This document shows positions 41,895-51,529 of a stretch of 64,000 nucleotides of DNA, one piece after another (position 1 is the first letter of the stretch; each line of letters begins with the position of its first letter). The notes beneath the pieces are model-generated. The model ran no database searches, was not told where the DNA came from, and saw nothing but the letters and a program-made list of their open reading frames with translations. This stretch comes from Chryseobacterium elymi. GTDB lineage: Bacteria; Bacteroidota; Bacteroidia; Flavobacteriales; Weeksellaceae. The DNA is taken from assembly GCF_003385495.1 (NCBI RefSeq), contig NZ_QNUH01000001.1:473608-537607 (forward strand), in the 5' to 3' direction. Both the position numbers and the translations under genes were made by a program.

Positions 41895-44471
41895 TTATTG
41901 AGGCATTTCCGGAATACCATCAGGGATTTTTTCTTTATCCTTATCTCTATCTTTTTTCAGTTTCTGTTTAGGCTTTTTTGGCTCTGTATCTGCGTCCTGT
42001 ACAACCTGCTGAAGCTGGCTGTTTTTATCATTTCCGGCTGGATTCTGAGGAATACCATTATTCATATTCTGTACAGGTTGCGCCGGCATTTGTGGCTGCT
42101 GTGGAAGGGAATTTCCTTTATTATCCGTTGCCTGGAAAGAAAGTTCACTTTTCAGATAATTCAGCATTTCCTTTGCTTTTATGCCTTCCGGGGTTTTAGA
42201 ATAATTCAGGGCGATCTGCTCAAGCTGCAGGATCATTACCTCTTTTCCGCTGGTTTTTCCTGTGTTGAATGCATTCAGTAGGTGGAATTTCGGAACAAGG
42301 GCATCCTTAGGATACTTCTGTATCGTCTGATCTATGATATCACGGCTTTCCCCGAACTTTTCGGATTCATAAAGAGCATAAGCCTTTTTGTATTCATTTT
42401 CAACATCTTCCGATGACTTTACAAATGAATTGTTCTTGGGATTCCTTGCAAATTCTGCATAAGAAGTATATGGATAGTCGGTCAAAAGGATTTGTTTTGC
42501 TCTTTCAGAGGCCTGAGGGTTCTTTTGGTAATTCATTGCAAAGATTTCATAAAGAGCCTGAAGCATTACTTTTTCCTCAGGTTTTACATCAACAAGGTCA
42601 TATAATGTCTTTGTTGCCAAAGGGGTATTCGTAAAATAATTCTGGTACATTACACCCAAGCCTAAGGAAGCTGTGTCTCTGTCTTTCTTTAGCTGACCCA
42701 GTTTTTCCTGATCTGTAGGAATCTGTTCAATATAGTAAGTCGGCTCAAAACGTCTTGGATTAGGTGCCGAAGTCACGCCAAGAGCTTCATTTTTCATGTC
42801 TTCAATAGTCGCCATCTTTTTAGAATAACGCCAGTTATCAGCTAAAGCTCTGTCTCCCCAGATCTGCTTAAATGAAGAAGATCCTTTGCTTATTGTTCCT
42901 GTATTGCTGAAATAGAAGCCTTTGGTGGTAACCCCAAAATCTTCAAAAGAATTGGCGTTATTGGCAAAAATTGAATTGGCATTGTAATCTCCGGCATCAA
43001 AACCTTTGCTTCTTTCAGCACGTATTCTCTCCTGCTCTTCTTTTTCTTCCTTAGCTTTCAGTTTGGCGATATACTTCGAGAAAAAGTCTGTTCTCTGAGA
43101 ATCACTCATCTTTGCCAAAGAAAGAATACTGTCGTTCTTCTTGATCAGGTAATAGTTTCTGGAGATCTTCTTAATATATTCGGACTGGTCTTTTAAAAGA
43201 ATTCTGGAAGGCTCATAGGTCATCACCGTAAGTGCTGAATCATAATAGGTTCCGGCGCCAATATAATCGTTTTTTTCGAGATAACTCTTCCCTATTTCGT
43301 AATATGTAAGGCCTCTTACCTGTGGATCAGAAACTTTTTCAAACAGAGATTTTTTGAAAAATTCCTGAGCTTCATCTTTTTTTCCGGCTTTGTTGGCCAT
43401 TAAACCCAAAGCATAGTAAAATTCGTTTTTTCTTGAACCATAAGTTCCTTTCTTGCTGATGCCTTCTAAATAGTTTTTAGCTCCATTATAATCCCCTTTC
43501 CCATTGAAGGTTTTAGCGATGGCAATTTGGGATTTTACTTCAAATTCAAAATCATTGGCATATTTATAAGCCTGTGTAAAGCTTTCACGGGCTTTATCAT
43601 TTTGGCCCAGGTTTTCAGAAACCTGTCCTCTCAGATACGCTATCCTGCTTTTCAGTTTTCTGTCAGAATTCAGCTCAAAAGCCCTGTCCAGTTCAGCTCC
43701 GGCTTCCTCCAGCTTTCCTGCATCCAGAAGAGCCTCAGAATGATATATGCTCAGGAGTTTTGTGTAGTTTTTATTAATATCCTCCCCTTTCAGTTTGGCA
43801 AAAGTTTCATTCGCTTTATGATAATCTTTGATCTGCGCATAGGCTACCCCCTGATAAATCCTGGCTAAAGGAAGTCTTTTATCATCCTTCATATGCGTAA
43901 AAACGTAGTTCAGGGCATCCAGAGCCTGTACGGCTTTGTTCTGGTAGATTCTGGACTGTACAAGAATCATATAAGCATCAAAGATCTTCTTATTCTTTTC
44001 TTCTCCGTTTCTGATAACAGAGTACTTGTTGATTGCTTTCTGAGCCTTTGCTTCGGCTATTTCTAAAGTAGTTGCTCCTTTGCTCTGCATCTCATCAGGC
44101 ATTCCGGGAGTTCCATTTCCCTGCGAACCGGGCATTACAGGCGGCATTCCCGGAGCTCCCCTTTCAGAAGACCTGCTTACTTCAGCCATTTTCATAGAAT
44201 TTTCAGCAAATGCGGCGGATTGCCCCAGATCACTTCCCAAAGGCTGGTCTTCAAATGTAAGGATAGGAATATAAGGAGCATAAAAATTATCCTTATGTGC
44301 CTTGTCTCTGGTCGTAAATTCACTGTTTAACGCATCTTTTGCATTAAAAAGGGTATTATAATATGTGTTAAATCCTTTCATGAATTTTGATCGCTGTTCC
44401 GGCTTTTTAGTCTTGGTCGCACAGGAAGCAACGATACACATGATTAAAAGGAATAAAATATTCTTTTTCAT
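41895..44471 (-). CDS. sprE: Type IX secretion / gliding motility lipoprotein SprE (PorW)
   Basis: An 858-residue TPR lipoprotein. The signal ends in a lipobox (IVAS-C, Cys at residue 16). TPR-type helical repeats cover residues about 130-460. The family-typical segments are near the N-terminus (FNTYYNTLFNAKDAL), in the middle (NYYLIKKNDSILSLAKM) and around residues 530-560 (GFYFSNTGTI and WGDRALADNWR). The protein is needed for T9SS assembly or function in relatives, in the periplasm. The C-terminus is proline/glutamine-rich and ends in a basic KKPKQKLKKDRDKDKEK stretch. It has a low-complexity G/P/M insert near residues 110-130. Confidence 0.85.
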   Translation of the reverse strand: MKKNILFLLIMCIVASCATKTKKPEQRSKFMKGFNTYYNTLFNAKDALNSEFTTRDKAHKDNFYAPYIPILTFEDQPLGSDLGQSAAFAENSMKMAEVSRSSERGAPGMPPVMPGSQGNGTPGMPDEMQSKGATTLEIAEAKAQKAINKYSVIRNGEEKNKKIFDAYMILVQSRIYQNKAVQALDALNYVFTHMKDDKRLPLARIYQGVAYAQIKDYHKANETFAKLKGEDINKNYTKLLSIYHSEALLDAGKLEEAGAELDRAFELNSDRKLKSRIAYLRGQVSENLGQNDKARESFTQAYKYANDFEFEVKSQIAIAKTFNGKGDYNGAKNYLEGISKKGTYGSRKNEFYYALGLMANKAGKKDEAQEFFKKSLFEKVSDPQVRGLTYYEIGKSYLEKNDYIGAGTYYDSALTVMTYEPSRILLKDQSEYIKKISRNYYLIKKNDSILSLAKMSDSQRTDFFSKYIAKLKAKEEKEEQERIRAERSKGFDAGDYNANSIFANNANSFEDFGVTTKGFYFSNTGTISKGSSSFKQIWGDRALADNWRYSKKMATIEDMKNEALGVTSAPNPRRFEPTYYIEQIPTDQEKLGQLKKDRDTASLGLGVMYQNYFTNTPLATKTLYDLVDVKPEEKVMLQALYEIFAMNYQKNPQASERAKQILLTDYPYTSYAEFARNPKNNSFVKSSEDVENEYKKAYALYESEKFGESRDIIDQTIQKYPKDALVPKFHLLNAFNTGKTSGKEVMILQLEQIALNYSKTPEGIKAKEMLNYLKSELSFQATDNKGNSLPQQPQMPAQPVQNMNNGIPQNPAGNDKNSQLQQVVQDADTEPKKPKQKLKKDRDKDKEKIPDGIPEMPQ

Positions 44472-44556
44472 TATTCAATATAACTCTCTTATCTGCTTTT
44501 TATTATGAGCAGCTGGTGATTTTGTAAAAATAACAAAATTTTGTAATGAATAATAT

Positions 44557-45111
44557 TTATATTTCTTTCAAAATTTTATAAACCAAATGAGTAGGAAGTC
44601 CCATGATCGTATAAAAGCTTCCATTCAGATTGCTGATCTTTGCCATGCCCAGCCATTCCTGGATACCATAGCTGCCCGCTTTGTCGAAAGGTTTGTAATT
44701 TTGAACGTAATATTCTATTTCATCATTTGTAATTTCATCAAGTTCTACATCCGCAACATCGGTTTCAGTCCATGTCTTATTAACGGATTTTATGGTAATT
44801 CCCGTATAAACCTGGTGAGTTTTTCCTGAAAGCAACCGCAGCATATGCTTTGCTTCATTCTCATCTTTGGGTTTTCCAAGAATCTGATTATCTATTGCGA
44901 CTACAGTATCGGAAGTTAAAAGTACTTCATCGTCAATTAATTCTCTGAACGCTTCTGCTTTTAATTCTGACAGGTAAGCTGCTGCCTTTCCAATTTCAAT
45001 ATCTCCGGGAAGAATTTCCTCACAGTCTATTTTTACAACCTCAAAATCGAAACCTAAGCTTGAAAGCAGTTCTTTTCTTCTTGGTGACTGGGATGCTAAA
45101 AGTAATTTCAT
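44557..45111 (-). CDS. maf: Maf-family nucleoside triphosphate pyrophosphatase
   Basis: A 184-residue Maf/YhdE-type house-cleaning enzyme that hydrolyses dTTP/UTP or modified nucleotides. The motifs LLASQSPRRKELLSSLG (residues 4-20), TSDTVVAIDNQILGKPKD, and the KPFDKAGSYGIQEW active-site end are all present. It is the third gene of a minus-strand run (DUF2520, KdsC-like, Maf), six bases after the KdsC-like gene. Confidence 0.9.
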   Translation of the reverse strand: MKLLLASQSPRRKELLSSLGFDFEVVKIDCEEILPGDIEIGKAAAYLSELKAEAFRELIDDEVLLTSDTVVAIDNQILGKPKDENEAKHMLRLLSGKTHQVYTGITIKSVNKTWTETDVADVELDEITNDEIEYYVQNYKPFDKAGSYGIQEWLGMAKISNLNGSFYTIMGLPTHLVYKILKEI

Positions 45112-45117
45112 AAGTTT

Positions 45118-45636
45118 TTATACAGATTGCGTATTATCATCATGCCAGTTCCCCTGAACCTTCATGACCTGCTCTATTACATCACGTACTGCCCCGCTCC
45201 CTCCTTTTTTGGCAGAAATATAATCAGATATTCCCTTTACTTCAGGAACGGCATTCTCAGGACATGCTGCAATAGCAGAATTTTCCATAATGTGGATATC
45301 GGGAAGATCATCTCCCATGGTCAGGATCTCCTCATTTTTAAGATCGTATTTCTTTTTAAAATCTTCAAAGTCAACCATTTTATCGTGTGACTTTGGATAA
45401 TAGTCCTCTATTCCAAGATAATTGATCCTGTGTTTTACCATTTCATCATTTCCGCCAGTAATGACTCCAATTAAATAATTGTTTTTTAATGCTTTAACTA
45501 CCGCATAACCGTCCAGCACATTCATTACCCTGCACATATTTCCGCCCGGAAGCAGATAGACGCTTCCATCTGTAAAAACTCCGTCTACATCAAATACAAA
45601 CGCCCTAATATCTTTTAATTTTTCTTTATAGCTCAT
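45118..45636 (-). CDS. KdsC-like HAD phosphatase (KDO-8-phosphate phosphatase family)
   Basis: A 172-residue HAD-superfamily phosphatase of the KdsC type. Motif I is FVFDVDGVFTDG (residues 13-24), motif II is VITGG, and GDDLPDIHIM gives the metal-binding aspartates. It lacks a cap domain and fits the KdsC length (about 170-190), so it probably makes KDO for lipopolysaccharide; a close homologue acting on another sugar phosphate is possible. It overlaps the DUF2520 gene by 11 bases. Confidence 0.85.
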   Translation of the reverse strand: MSYKEKLKDIRAFVFDVDGVFTDGSVYLLPGGNMCRVMNVLDGYAVVKALKNNYLIGVITGGNDEMVKHRINYLGIEDYYPKSHDKMVDFEDFKKKYDLKNEEILTMGDDLPDIHIMENSAIAACPENAVPEVKGISDYISAKKGGSGAVRDVIEQVMKVQGNWHDDNTQSV

Positions 45637-46375
45637 ACATTTTTTGAATAGAATGATTCATTGTTTTATAAATCTTAAGACTTTCGTCTTTTAACAGCTG
45701 TTCATGTAATTCCAGTATCTTCACATCATTTCTTACGGCGGGTCCGGTTTGGGCAGCTTTGGGCTCAATATCATGAATTTTCTTTACCGTTTCATCAATC
45801 AGAGGCAGAAAATAATTAAATGGAATTTCCTGTGAATCTGAAATTTCCTTTGCCTTCGCGAAAAGATGATTGACAAAATTACAGGCAAAAACTGCAGTAA
45901 GGTGGATATATTTTCTTTTTTCGTGGCTGCTTTCCATCACATTCTCTGAAATTTTGGAAGCAATTTCAAAAAGAAACTGTTGATCCTGTTCATTTTCAGT
46001 TTCAATAAAGAACGGAATTTTTCCGTAATCCAGCTCTTTCGATTTTGAAAACGTCTGCAAAGGATAGAAACTCGCCTTCCTGTACTCTCCTTTCAGAATT
46101 TCTTTGGGAAGAGATCCTGAAGTATGCGCAACCAGACAATCTTTTTTAGTAATAATTTGAGAAACATTTTCTACGGAATTATCGCTTACACAGATGATAT
46201 ACAGGTCTGCATCTTGAAGGTGCTCAGTAGAATAAGGAACGTTCAGCTCCTCAGAAATTTTCTTCAGCTCTTCGCTGTTCCTTCCAAAAACCTGCATTAA
46301 TGGAATATTTTTCAGGTTAAAAGCCTTTGCCATGTGATAAGCCACATTTCCGGAACCTATAATTACAGTTTGCAT
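45626..46375 (-). CDS. Rossmann-fold NAD(P)-binding protein (DUF2520 family)
   Basis: A 249-residue protein with an N-terminal Rossmann NAD(P) motif (VIIGSGNVAYHMAKAF, residues 4-19) like F420-dependent or ketopantoate reductases, and a C-terminal helical DUF2520 domain (about 120-245, HLTAVFACNFVNHLFAKA, TGPAVRNDV). The physiological substrate is unknown. It heads the run with the KdsC-like gene and maf. Confidence 0.85.
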   Translation of the reverse strand: MQTVIIGSGNVAYHMAKAFNLKNIPLMQVFGRNSEELKKISEELNVPYSTEHLQDADLYIICVSDNSVENVSQIITKKDCLVAHTSGSLPKEILKGEYRKASFYPLQTFSKSKELDYGKIPFFIETENEQDQQFLFEIASKISENVMESSHEKRKYIHLTAVFACNFVNHLFAKAKEISDSQEIPFNYFLPLIDETVKKIHDIEPKAAQTGPAVRNDVKILELHEQLLKDESLKIYKTMNHSIQKMYEL

Positions 46376-46565
46376 CTAACAAAGATAAGATTTTAAAGGA
46401 AGACGGAAGCAGAGCTCTGGAAGTTTATAATGCAATATGCGTGTTGCCTATTGTGTAAGGCTTGTGGTGTAATGCTCTGATATTATTTTAAATATTTGGA
46501 CCGAAAATTGAATAAGTAATTTAACTTTCGGCTATTTTTGTAATCCAAAACAGTGAAAGCATCTT
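46376..46565. other. Divergent intergenic region before the sigma factor gene
   Basis: 190 bases between the divergent DUF2520 and sigma genes. It contains one strong -7 box (listed separately) for the sigma gene. Confidence 0.3.
46533..46540 (+). promoter_or_regulatory. Putative -7 box for the sigma factor operon
   Basis: TATTTTTG matches TAnnTTTG and lies 25 bases before the sigma factor ATG; a TTG lies 22 bases further upstream. Confidence 0.45.
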
Positions 46566-47117
46566 ATGAAGATTAAGGACGCGGAAATTATTTCGTTGAT
46601 GCAGAATCCACGGACCCAGGAAAAAGGCGTCCGTGCCTTGATGGATGCTTATCAAAGCAGATTGTACTGGCACATCAGAAGAATTATTGTGGATGGAGAT
46701 CTTGCCCAGGATACACTGCAGGAGACTTTTATTAAAGCCTACCAGAATTTTCACCAGTTTAAAAATGACAGCCAGCTGTATACCTGGCTTTATAGAATTG
46801 CCACGAATGAAGCATTACAACAGGTCAACAAGTTGAAGAAAATGCAGAAAACGGATGAGGATCCTGAATATTACATGCAGAACCTGGTGGCCGACAATAC
46901 GGAAGGAGATGCGGAAGAAATACAGCTCCTGCTCCAGAACGCCATACAAAGCCTGCCCGAAAAGCAGAAACTGGTATTTATGATGCGGTATTATGATGAT
47001 TTACCCTATGAAGAGATATCTAAAATTGTGGATATGTCTGTAGGGACTTTAAAGACCAATTATCATTATGCCAAGCAAAAAATAGAAGAGTATATTAAAG
47101 AAAATTACGAGAGATAA
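46566..47117 (+). CDS. ECF-type RNA polymerase sigma factor
   Basis: A 183-residue sigma-70 family factor with region 2 (LMDAYQSRLYWHIRRII, DTLQETFIKAYQNF, TWLYRIATNEAL, about residues 20-95) and region 4 (LQNAIQSLPEKQKLVFMMRYYDDLPYEEIS, with helix-turn-helix KIVDMSVGTLKTNYHYAKQKI, about 120-180). Regions 1 and 3 are missing, as in extracytoplasmic-function factors. It heads an operon with a membrane protein that may be its anti-sigma and a secreted protein. Confidence 0.9.
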   Translation: MKIKDAEIISLMQNPRTQEKGVRALMDAYQSRLYWHIRRIIVDGDLAQDTLQETFIKAYQNFHQFKNDSQLYTWLYRIATNEALQQVNKLKKMQKTDEDPEYYMQNLVADNTEGDAEEIQLLLQNAIQSLPEKQKLVFMMRYYDDLPYEEISKIVDMSVGTLKTNYHYAKQKIEEYIKENYER

Positions 47118-47135
47118 TTTTTTGAACAAACAAAG

Positions 47136-47669
47136 ATGAAAGAGTTCGACATAGAAAAACTAGAACGTAAGAATATCTACAAAGTTCCGGATCATTTATT
47201 TGAAAATATCCAGAATAATGTAATGAGCGAAGTGAAAGCGAATAAAAAAGCACCGGTTTTCAAATTGAACTGGATGTATGCAGCTGCGGCATCGCTGGCT
47301 TTAATATTCGGGGCAACATATGTTTTTAACTCTGACAATGATTCGGCGGGAGATGTGTTGAATTCAAAAATATTGGCAGCCAATAATCAGGGGCCAAAAA
47401 CAGAAAGTGAACGCGCTTATGAAACTCTGAGATCAGATTTAACTTCTATTGAGAATAATAATCAAACAGTTAGTAATCAGGGTGCTAAAACTATTTCATA
47501 TACTCCTAAAAAGGATATTGAAAACAGAACGGCCTCACAGCCTGTAAAAGCTGCGACTAAAAAAGAAGAAATTAAAATGAATGAATATCTGGATTCGTTT
47601 TCAAACTCTGAAATATCAGAGCTGGCAAGCAATTCAACTCAGGACGTTTATTTAGATTTATATAATTAA
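47136..47669 (+). CDS. Putative anti-sigma factor (single membrane helix)
   Basis: A 177-residue protein with a 45-residue cytoplasmic N-terminus, one membrane helix (WMYAAAASLALIFGATYVF, about residues 47-65) and a mostly disordered C-terminal part. Its place directly behind the ECF sigma gene and its one-helix topology suggest an anti-sigma factor, although no classic zinc-binding anti-sigma motif (HxxxCxxC) is visible. Gap to the sigma gene: 18 bases. Confidence 0.6.
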   Translation: MKEFDIEKLERKNIYKVPDHLFENIQNNVMSEVKANKKAPVFKLNWMYAAAASLALIFGATYVFNSDNDSAGDVLNSKILAANNQGPKTESERAYETLRSDLTSIENNNQTVSNQGAKTISYTPKKDIENRTASQPVKAATKKEEIKMNEYLDSFSNSEISELASNSTQDVYLDLYN

Positions 47670-47675
47670 AGAAAA

Positions 47676-48191
47676 ATGAAAAAGATATTATTTACACTTT
47701 TTATTATTTATGGTTTTGGCCTGAATGCCCAGAGTTCAGATTATGACTGGAAAAAAATGAACCCTAAACAAAGAAAAGAGGTAATAAACAATCTTTCTCC
47801 TGAAGAGAGAAAAGAACTCCTTAAGAAGTTTAGGAATAATATGGTGTTGGAAAATCTTGAAATTGACGCCAGTGATAAAACAGAATTTACTCAGCTTTAC
47901 AATGAGTATTTAGATAATCAGAAGCAGATAAAAAGCCAGTTTAATCCTGATTTCAACCCGGAAACATTATCTGATGATGAGGCCAAAGCAAAGCTTCAGC
48001 AGAGTTTCGAAGTAGGGCAGAAGTTACTGGATAACAGAAAGAAATACGCTGACAAGATGCAGCAGGTGATTCCTTGCCAAAAAGTATTGAAACTGTTTCA
48101 GTCTGAGGGAATGATGAGAGATAAAATGAATGAGAGAAAGCCTCACACCGGACGTAATAATAGCATGGCAAAGCCTAAACAAAACCCATAA
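47676..48191 (+). CDS. Secreted helical protein, likely extracytoplasmic sensor of the ECF operon
   Basis: A 171-residue protein with signal peptide MKKILFTLFIIYGFGLNAQ and a charged, helical mature region (KQRKEVINNLSPEERKELLKKF, EFTQLYNEYLDNQKQIKSQF) reminiscent of CpxP/Spy-type periplasmic sensors but without a clear LTxxQ motif. It is the third gene of the sigma operon (6 bases after the anti-sigma) and is followed by a strong terminator, so it may sense envelope stress for the sigma/anti-sigma pair (inference). Confidence 0.6.
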   Translation: MKKILFTLFIIYGFGLNAQSSDYDWKKMNPKQRKEVINNLSPEERKELLKKFRNNMVLENLEIDASDKTEFTQLYNEYLDNQKQIKSQFNPDFNPETLSDDEAKAKLQQSFEVGQKLLDNRKKYADKMQQVIPCQKVLKLFQSEGMMRDKMNERKPHTGRNNSMAKPKQNP

Positions 48192-48213
48192 TAGTTTATT
48201 TTTTTAATGTTGG

Positions 48214-48247
48214 ACGGCTCTCACAAATTTTTTTTGTGAGAGCCGTT
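48214..48247 (+). terminator. Strong hairpin terminator after the sigma operon
   Basis: ACGGCTCTCACAAA and TTTGTGAGAGCCGT form a perfect 14-bp stem around six T residues, followed by TTAG. Confidence 0.85.
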
Positions 48248-48264
48248 TAGTGTTTACGAATTAC

Positions 48265-48272
48265 TATTTTTG
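48265..48272 (+). promoter_or_regulatory. Putative -7 box for the exported protein gene
   Basis: TATTTTTG matches TAnnTTTG, 18 bases before the ATG at 48291. Confidence 0.4.
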
Positions 48273-48290
48273 AGCAAAAAATACATTTTA

Positions 48291-49316
48291 ATGAAAAAAA
48301 TCTTCTTCTTCTTATCACTTTCTGTGATTTTATCAGCTCAAAAAACTGAAATTATTGAGCTTAATCAGAATATTAAAGATAAAAAAGGACTTACCAGATC
48401 ATTGACCCTTGTAGATAACCGGACTGATAAAACGATTGGAACCATTATCGGTAAAAAAGAAACAGCAGAAATTAAGTTTGATACTGAAGATCTGAAAAGT
48501 CACTTCGAAAACTGGTTTTCACAGGACAATAAAGTAAAAGGAAATAATGATATTACTTTAATTCTGGAAGAGCTAAAATTTTATAATGAACATGACCCGG
48601 GACAAAAAGACGCCTTTGGAAAAGCTAAGATTAAGATATCAAGCTTTCTAAAAAGAAATGATAAATATTATTTTATCACCCGCTTTGAGAATGTAATCGT
48701 TTCAGATCCGGAAAAGACAGGGAATATGTCTAAGTTTTTGGCCCAGCAAATCTCCGAAGTGTTCTCAGAATTCATCAAAGGCTCATATTCCAATACTGTT
48801 TTAGGGGTAATGATTCCTGAAAATGAGTTAATCAATTACAGCGCTTATCTCAATAAAAATTATAAAGCTTTTAACGAATTTCAATTGGTAGATGGTGTTT
48901 ATAAAAATTTTAAAAGTTTCTATGACCAAAAGCCGGAGCCAGGTTATTCTATCGTTAAAAATAAAAAAGGAAGACTGGTGAACGTGAAGGATAAAGATTT
49001 TTCAGTTCCGCTGAGTGAGGTTTTCTGTTATGTAGATTCCGGAAAAGCATACCGGGGAATACCTTCAGGATTTGTAGAAATTGTCAAAGGAAATAAGGGC
49101 TTTTATATCATTTCATCAAGAGCGCAACTTTCCGTTCAAAAAATGACAGGAGGAATGATGGTCGGGGCACTTGCCGGAGGTGTAGTGGGAGCGATTGTTG
49201 GAGGAGTTCTTGATCCGGGAACATCTCATACAGCAGCAATCACCGGAGCAAAGACAAGGACATCTTCAAAGGTTTATATAGATTCTTTAACAGGCGCTTA
49301 CATCTTTGAAAAATAA
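48291..49316 (+). CDS. Exported protein with a glycine-rich membrane-active C-terminal segment, function unknown
   Basis: A 341-residue protein with signal peptide MKKIFFFLSLSVILSAQ and a mixed alpha/beta mature region (VDNRTDKTIGTIIGKKETAE, KDAFGKAKIKISSFLK). A glycine-zipper-like helix lies near the C-terminus (GGMMVGALAGGVVGAIVGGVLD, residues about 290-310). Glycine zippers often insert into membranes. A TTG at 48270 could extend the frame by seven residues, but the signal peptide and -7 box favour the ATG at 48291. No known family recognised. Confidence 0.62.
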   Translation: MKKIFFFLSLSVILSAQKTEIIELNQNIKDKKGLTRSLTLVDNRTDKTIGTIIGKKETAEIKFDTEDLKSHFENWFSQDNKVKGNNDITLILEELKFYNEHDPGQKDAFGKAKIKISSFLKRNDKYYFITRFENVIVSDPEKTGNMSKFLAQQISEVFSEFIKGSYSNTVLGVMIPENELINYSAYLNKNYKAFNEFQLVDGVYKNFKSFYDQKPEPGYSIVKNKKGRLVNVKDKDFSVPLSEVFCYVDSGKAYRGIPSGFVEIVKGNKGFYIISSRAQLSVQKMTGGMMVGALAGGVVGAIVGGVLDPGTSHTAAITGAKTRTSSKVYIDSLTGAYIFEK

Positions 49317-49360
49317 ATTTCACTCCGTAAATTAAAGAGAGATAATGTCTCGCTTTTTTT

Positions 49361-49368
49361 TATCTTTG
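49361..49368 (+). promoter_or_regulatory. Putative -7 box for lepA
   Basis: TATCTTTG matches TAnnTTTG, 19 bases before the lepA ATG. Confidence 0.4.
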
Positions 49369-49387
49369 CAAATTACAACGTTCTTAA

Positions 49388-51184
49388 ATGAAAAACATAC
49401 GAAATTTTTGCATAATCGCCCATATCGACCACGGTAAAAGTACTTTGGCGGATAGACTATTGGAATATACCAATACTGTTACCCAAAGAGAATTACAGTC
49501 TCAAACGCTGGATGATATGGATTTGGAGAAAGAACGCGGGATTACCATCAAGTCTCACGCGATCCAGATGGATTATGAGTATAAAGGAGAAAAATATATC
49601 TTAAACCTTATTGATACCCCGGGACACGTAGACTTTTCTTACGAAGTTTCCCGCTCCATTGCTGCCTGCGAAGGTGCGCTTCTTATAGTAGATGCGGCAC
49701 AGAGTATTCAGGCTCAGACCATCAGTAATCTTTATCTGGCATTAGAAAATGATTTGGAAATTATTCCAATTCTGAATAAAATAGATCTTCCCTCTGCAAA
49801 CCCTGAGGAAGTTACCGACGAAATTATGGGTCTTTTAGGCTGTAAATATGAAGATGTCCTTAGAGTTTCAGGAAAAACAGGTGAGGGCGTTCATGATTTG
49901 CTTGAGCAGATTGTGAATAGAATTCCACCTCCGGTTGGAGATCCGAACGCTCCGTTACAGGCATTAATCTTTGATTCTGTTTACAACCCGTTCAGAGGGA
50001 TTGAAGCGTATTTCAAAGTGGTAAACGGAAGTATTTCTAAAAATGAGAAAATCAAATTTTTCGCGACAGGAAAAGAATATGGTGCTGATGAAGTAGGAAC
50101 TTTGAAACTAAAGCAGGTTCCGAAAAAAACAATTGAATGTGGTGACGTAGGCTACATTATTTCCGGGATTAAAGATGCAAGAGAAGTAAAAGTAGGAGAT
50201 ACCATTACCTCTTTTGTGAATCCTGCCGCTGCTGCCATTGATGGTTTTGAAGAAGTAAAGCCAATGGTTTTTGCCGGAATTTATCCTATTGAATCTGAAG
50301 ATTTTGAAGAATTAAGATTTTCACTTGAAAAATTAAGACTGAATGACGCTTCTCTGGTTTTCGAACCGGAAAGTTCTGCAGCACTTGGTTTTGGTTTCCG
50401 TTGCGGATTCTTAGGAATGCTTCACATGGAAATCGTTCAGGAACGTCTTGAGAGAGAATTTGATATGAACGTAATTACTACGGTTCCCAACGTTTCATAT
50501 CACGGATATTCTAAAAAAGACCCCGAAACCCCAATTCTAATCAACAACCCGTCTGAAATGATTGATCCCAATCTTTTAGATAGAGTTGAAGAACCATATA
50601 TAAAAGCATCCATCATTACTAAATCTGATTTTGTGGGTGCTGTGATGACGCTTTGTATTGAAAAAAGAGGAGAGATTGTTAACCAAAGTTATTTAACGGC
50701 AGACAGGGTAGAATTAACATTCAATATGCCTTTGGCAGAAGTTGTTTTCGACTTTTATGACCGTCTGAAATCTATTTCCAAAGGATACGCGTCATTCGAT
50801 TATTCTCCAATCGGTATGCGTTCTTCTAAATTGGTTAAAATGGATATTCTGATCAATGGTGATATGGTAGATGCCCTTTCTTCACTGATTCACGACAGTA
50901 ATGCTTATTACATTGGTAAAAAAATGTGTGAAAAGCTTCGTGAACTTATTCCTAGACAACAGTTTGATATTGCAGTTCAGGCAGCGCTGGGAGCAAAAGT
51001 TATTGCCAGGGAAACCATTAAAGCATTAAGAAAAGACGTTACCGCAAAATGTTACGGAGGAGATATTTCCAGAAAACGTAAGCTTCTTGAAAAACAGAAG
51101 GAAGGTAAGAAGAAAATGAAGCAGATTGGTAGAGTAGAAGTACCACAATCAGCATTCATGGCTGTATTGAAACTAAACGATTAA
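49388..51184 (+). CDS. lepA: Elongation factor 4 (LepA)
   Basis: A 598-residue translational GTPase that back-translocates or remodels ribosomes. G1 ([15 protein letters not shown], residues 10-24), G2 (ERGITIK), G3 (DTPGHVDF) and G4 (NKIDL) are intact. The EF4-specific C-terminal domain ([23 protein letters not shown], near 560-583) confirms LepA rather than EF-G. Full length. Confidence 0.97.
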   Translation: MKNIRNFCIIAHIDHGKSTLADRLLEYTNTVTQRELQSQTLDDMDLEKERGITIKSHAIQMDYEYKGEKYILNLIDTPGHVDFSYEVSRSIAACEGALLIVDAAQSIQAQTISNLYLALENDLEIIPILNKIDLPSANPEEVTDEIMGLLGCKYEDVLRVSGKTGEGVHDLLEQIVNRIPPPVGDPNAPLQALIFDSVYNPFRGIEAYFKVVNGSISKNEKIKFFATGKEYGADEVGTLKLKQVPKKTIECGDVGYIISGIKDAREVKVGDTITSFVNPAAAAIDGFEEVKPMVFAGIYPIESEDFEELRFSLEKLRLNDASLVFEPESSAALGFGFRCGFLGMLHMEIVQERLEREFDMNVITTVPNVSYHGYSKKDPETPILINNPSEMIDPNLLDRVEEPYIKASIITKSDFVGAVMTLCIEKRGEIVNQSYLTADRVELTFNMPLAEVVFDFYDRLKSISKGYASFDYSPIGMRSSKLVKMDILINGDMVDALSSLIHDSNAYYIGKKMCEKLRELIPRQQFDIAVQAALGAKVIARETIKALRKDVTAKCYGGDISRKRKLLEKQKEGKKKMKQIGRVEVPQSAFMAVLKLND

Positions 51185-51187
51185 TAT

Positions 51188-51217
51188 AAAAAGACCGGTA
51201 AAAATTACCGGTCTTTT
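51188..51217. terminator. Bidirectional terminator after lepA
   Basis: AAAAGACCGGTAA and TTACCGGTCTTTT form a 13-bp perfect stem around AAA. Confidence 0.85.
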
Positions 51218-51223
51218 ATTTTT

Positions 51224-51433
51224 TTAGAAATTTCGCTGTTTTTCGGCAAGGTTAGCCTGTATCACCAAAGCTCCGAGGCCAAGAATGACTTCAGCAATTC
51301 CCAAAGTTCTTACAAGATTGATCCCGCATACGAGACACTCAGGTTCCGGGAAAGGTTTTTTCCCTACAACAATGATCAAAACTCCTCCTATGATAATAAT
51401 GACCACGATAAAGGCTCTTAATAATGTTTTCAT
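51224..51433 (-). CDS. Small two-helix membrane protein, function unknown
   Basis: A 69-residue protein with two hydrophobic segments (about residues 6-24 and 43-60) around a loop with two cysteines (PEPECLVCGIN). I start at the ATG at 51431-51433. Further in-frame starts exist upstream to 51502 but would add a segment without similarity to anything I know. Nothing indicates its function. Confidence 0.55.
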   Translation of the reverse strand: MKTLLRAFIVVIIIIGGVLIIVVGKKPFPEPECLVCGINLVRTLGIAEVILGLGALVIQANLAEKQRNF

Positions 51434-51529
51434 GATGGTATAAATTTTTATTTTCATACCAAAGTTGAGCATATTTGTCATGAAATTTATAAGGAAAATC
51501 ACTGTTTCACTGCGGTGATTTCACTTGTT

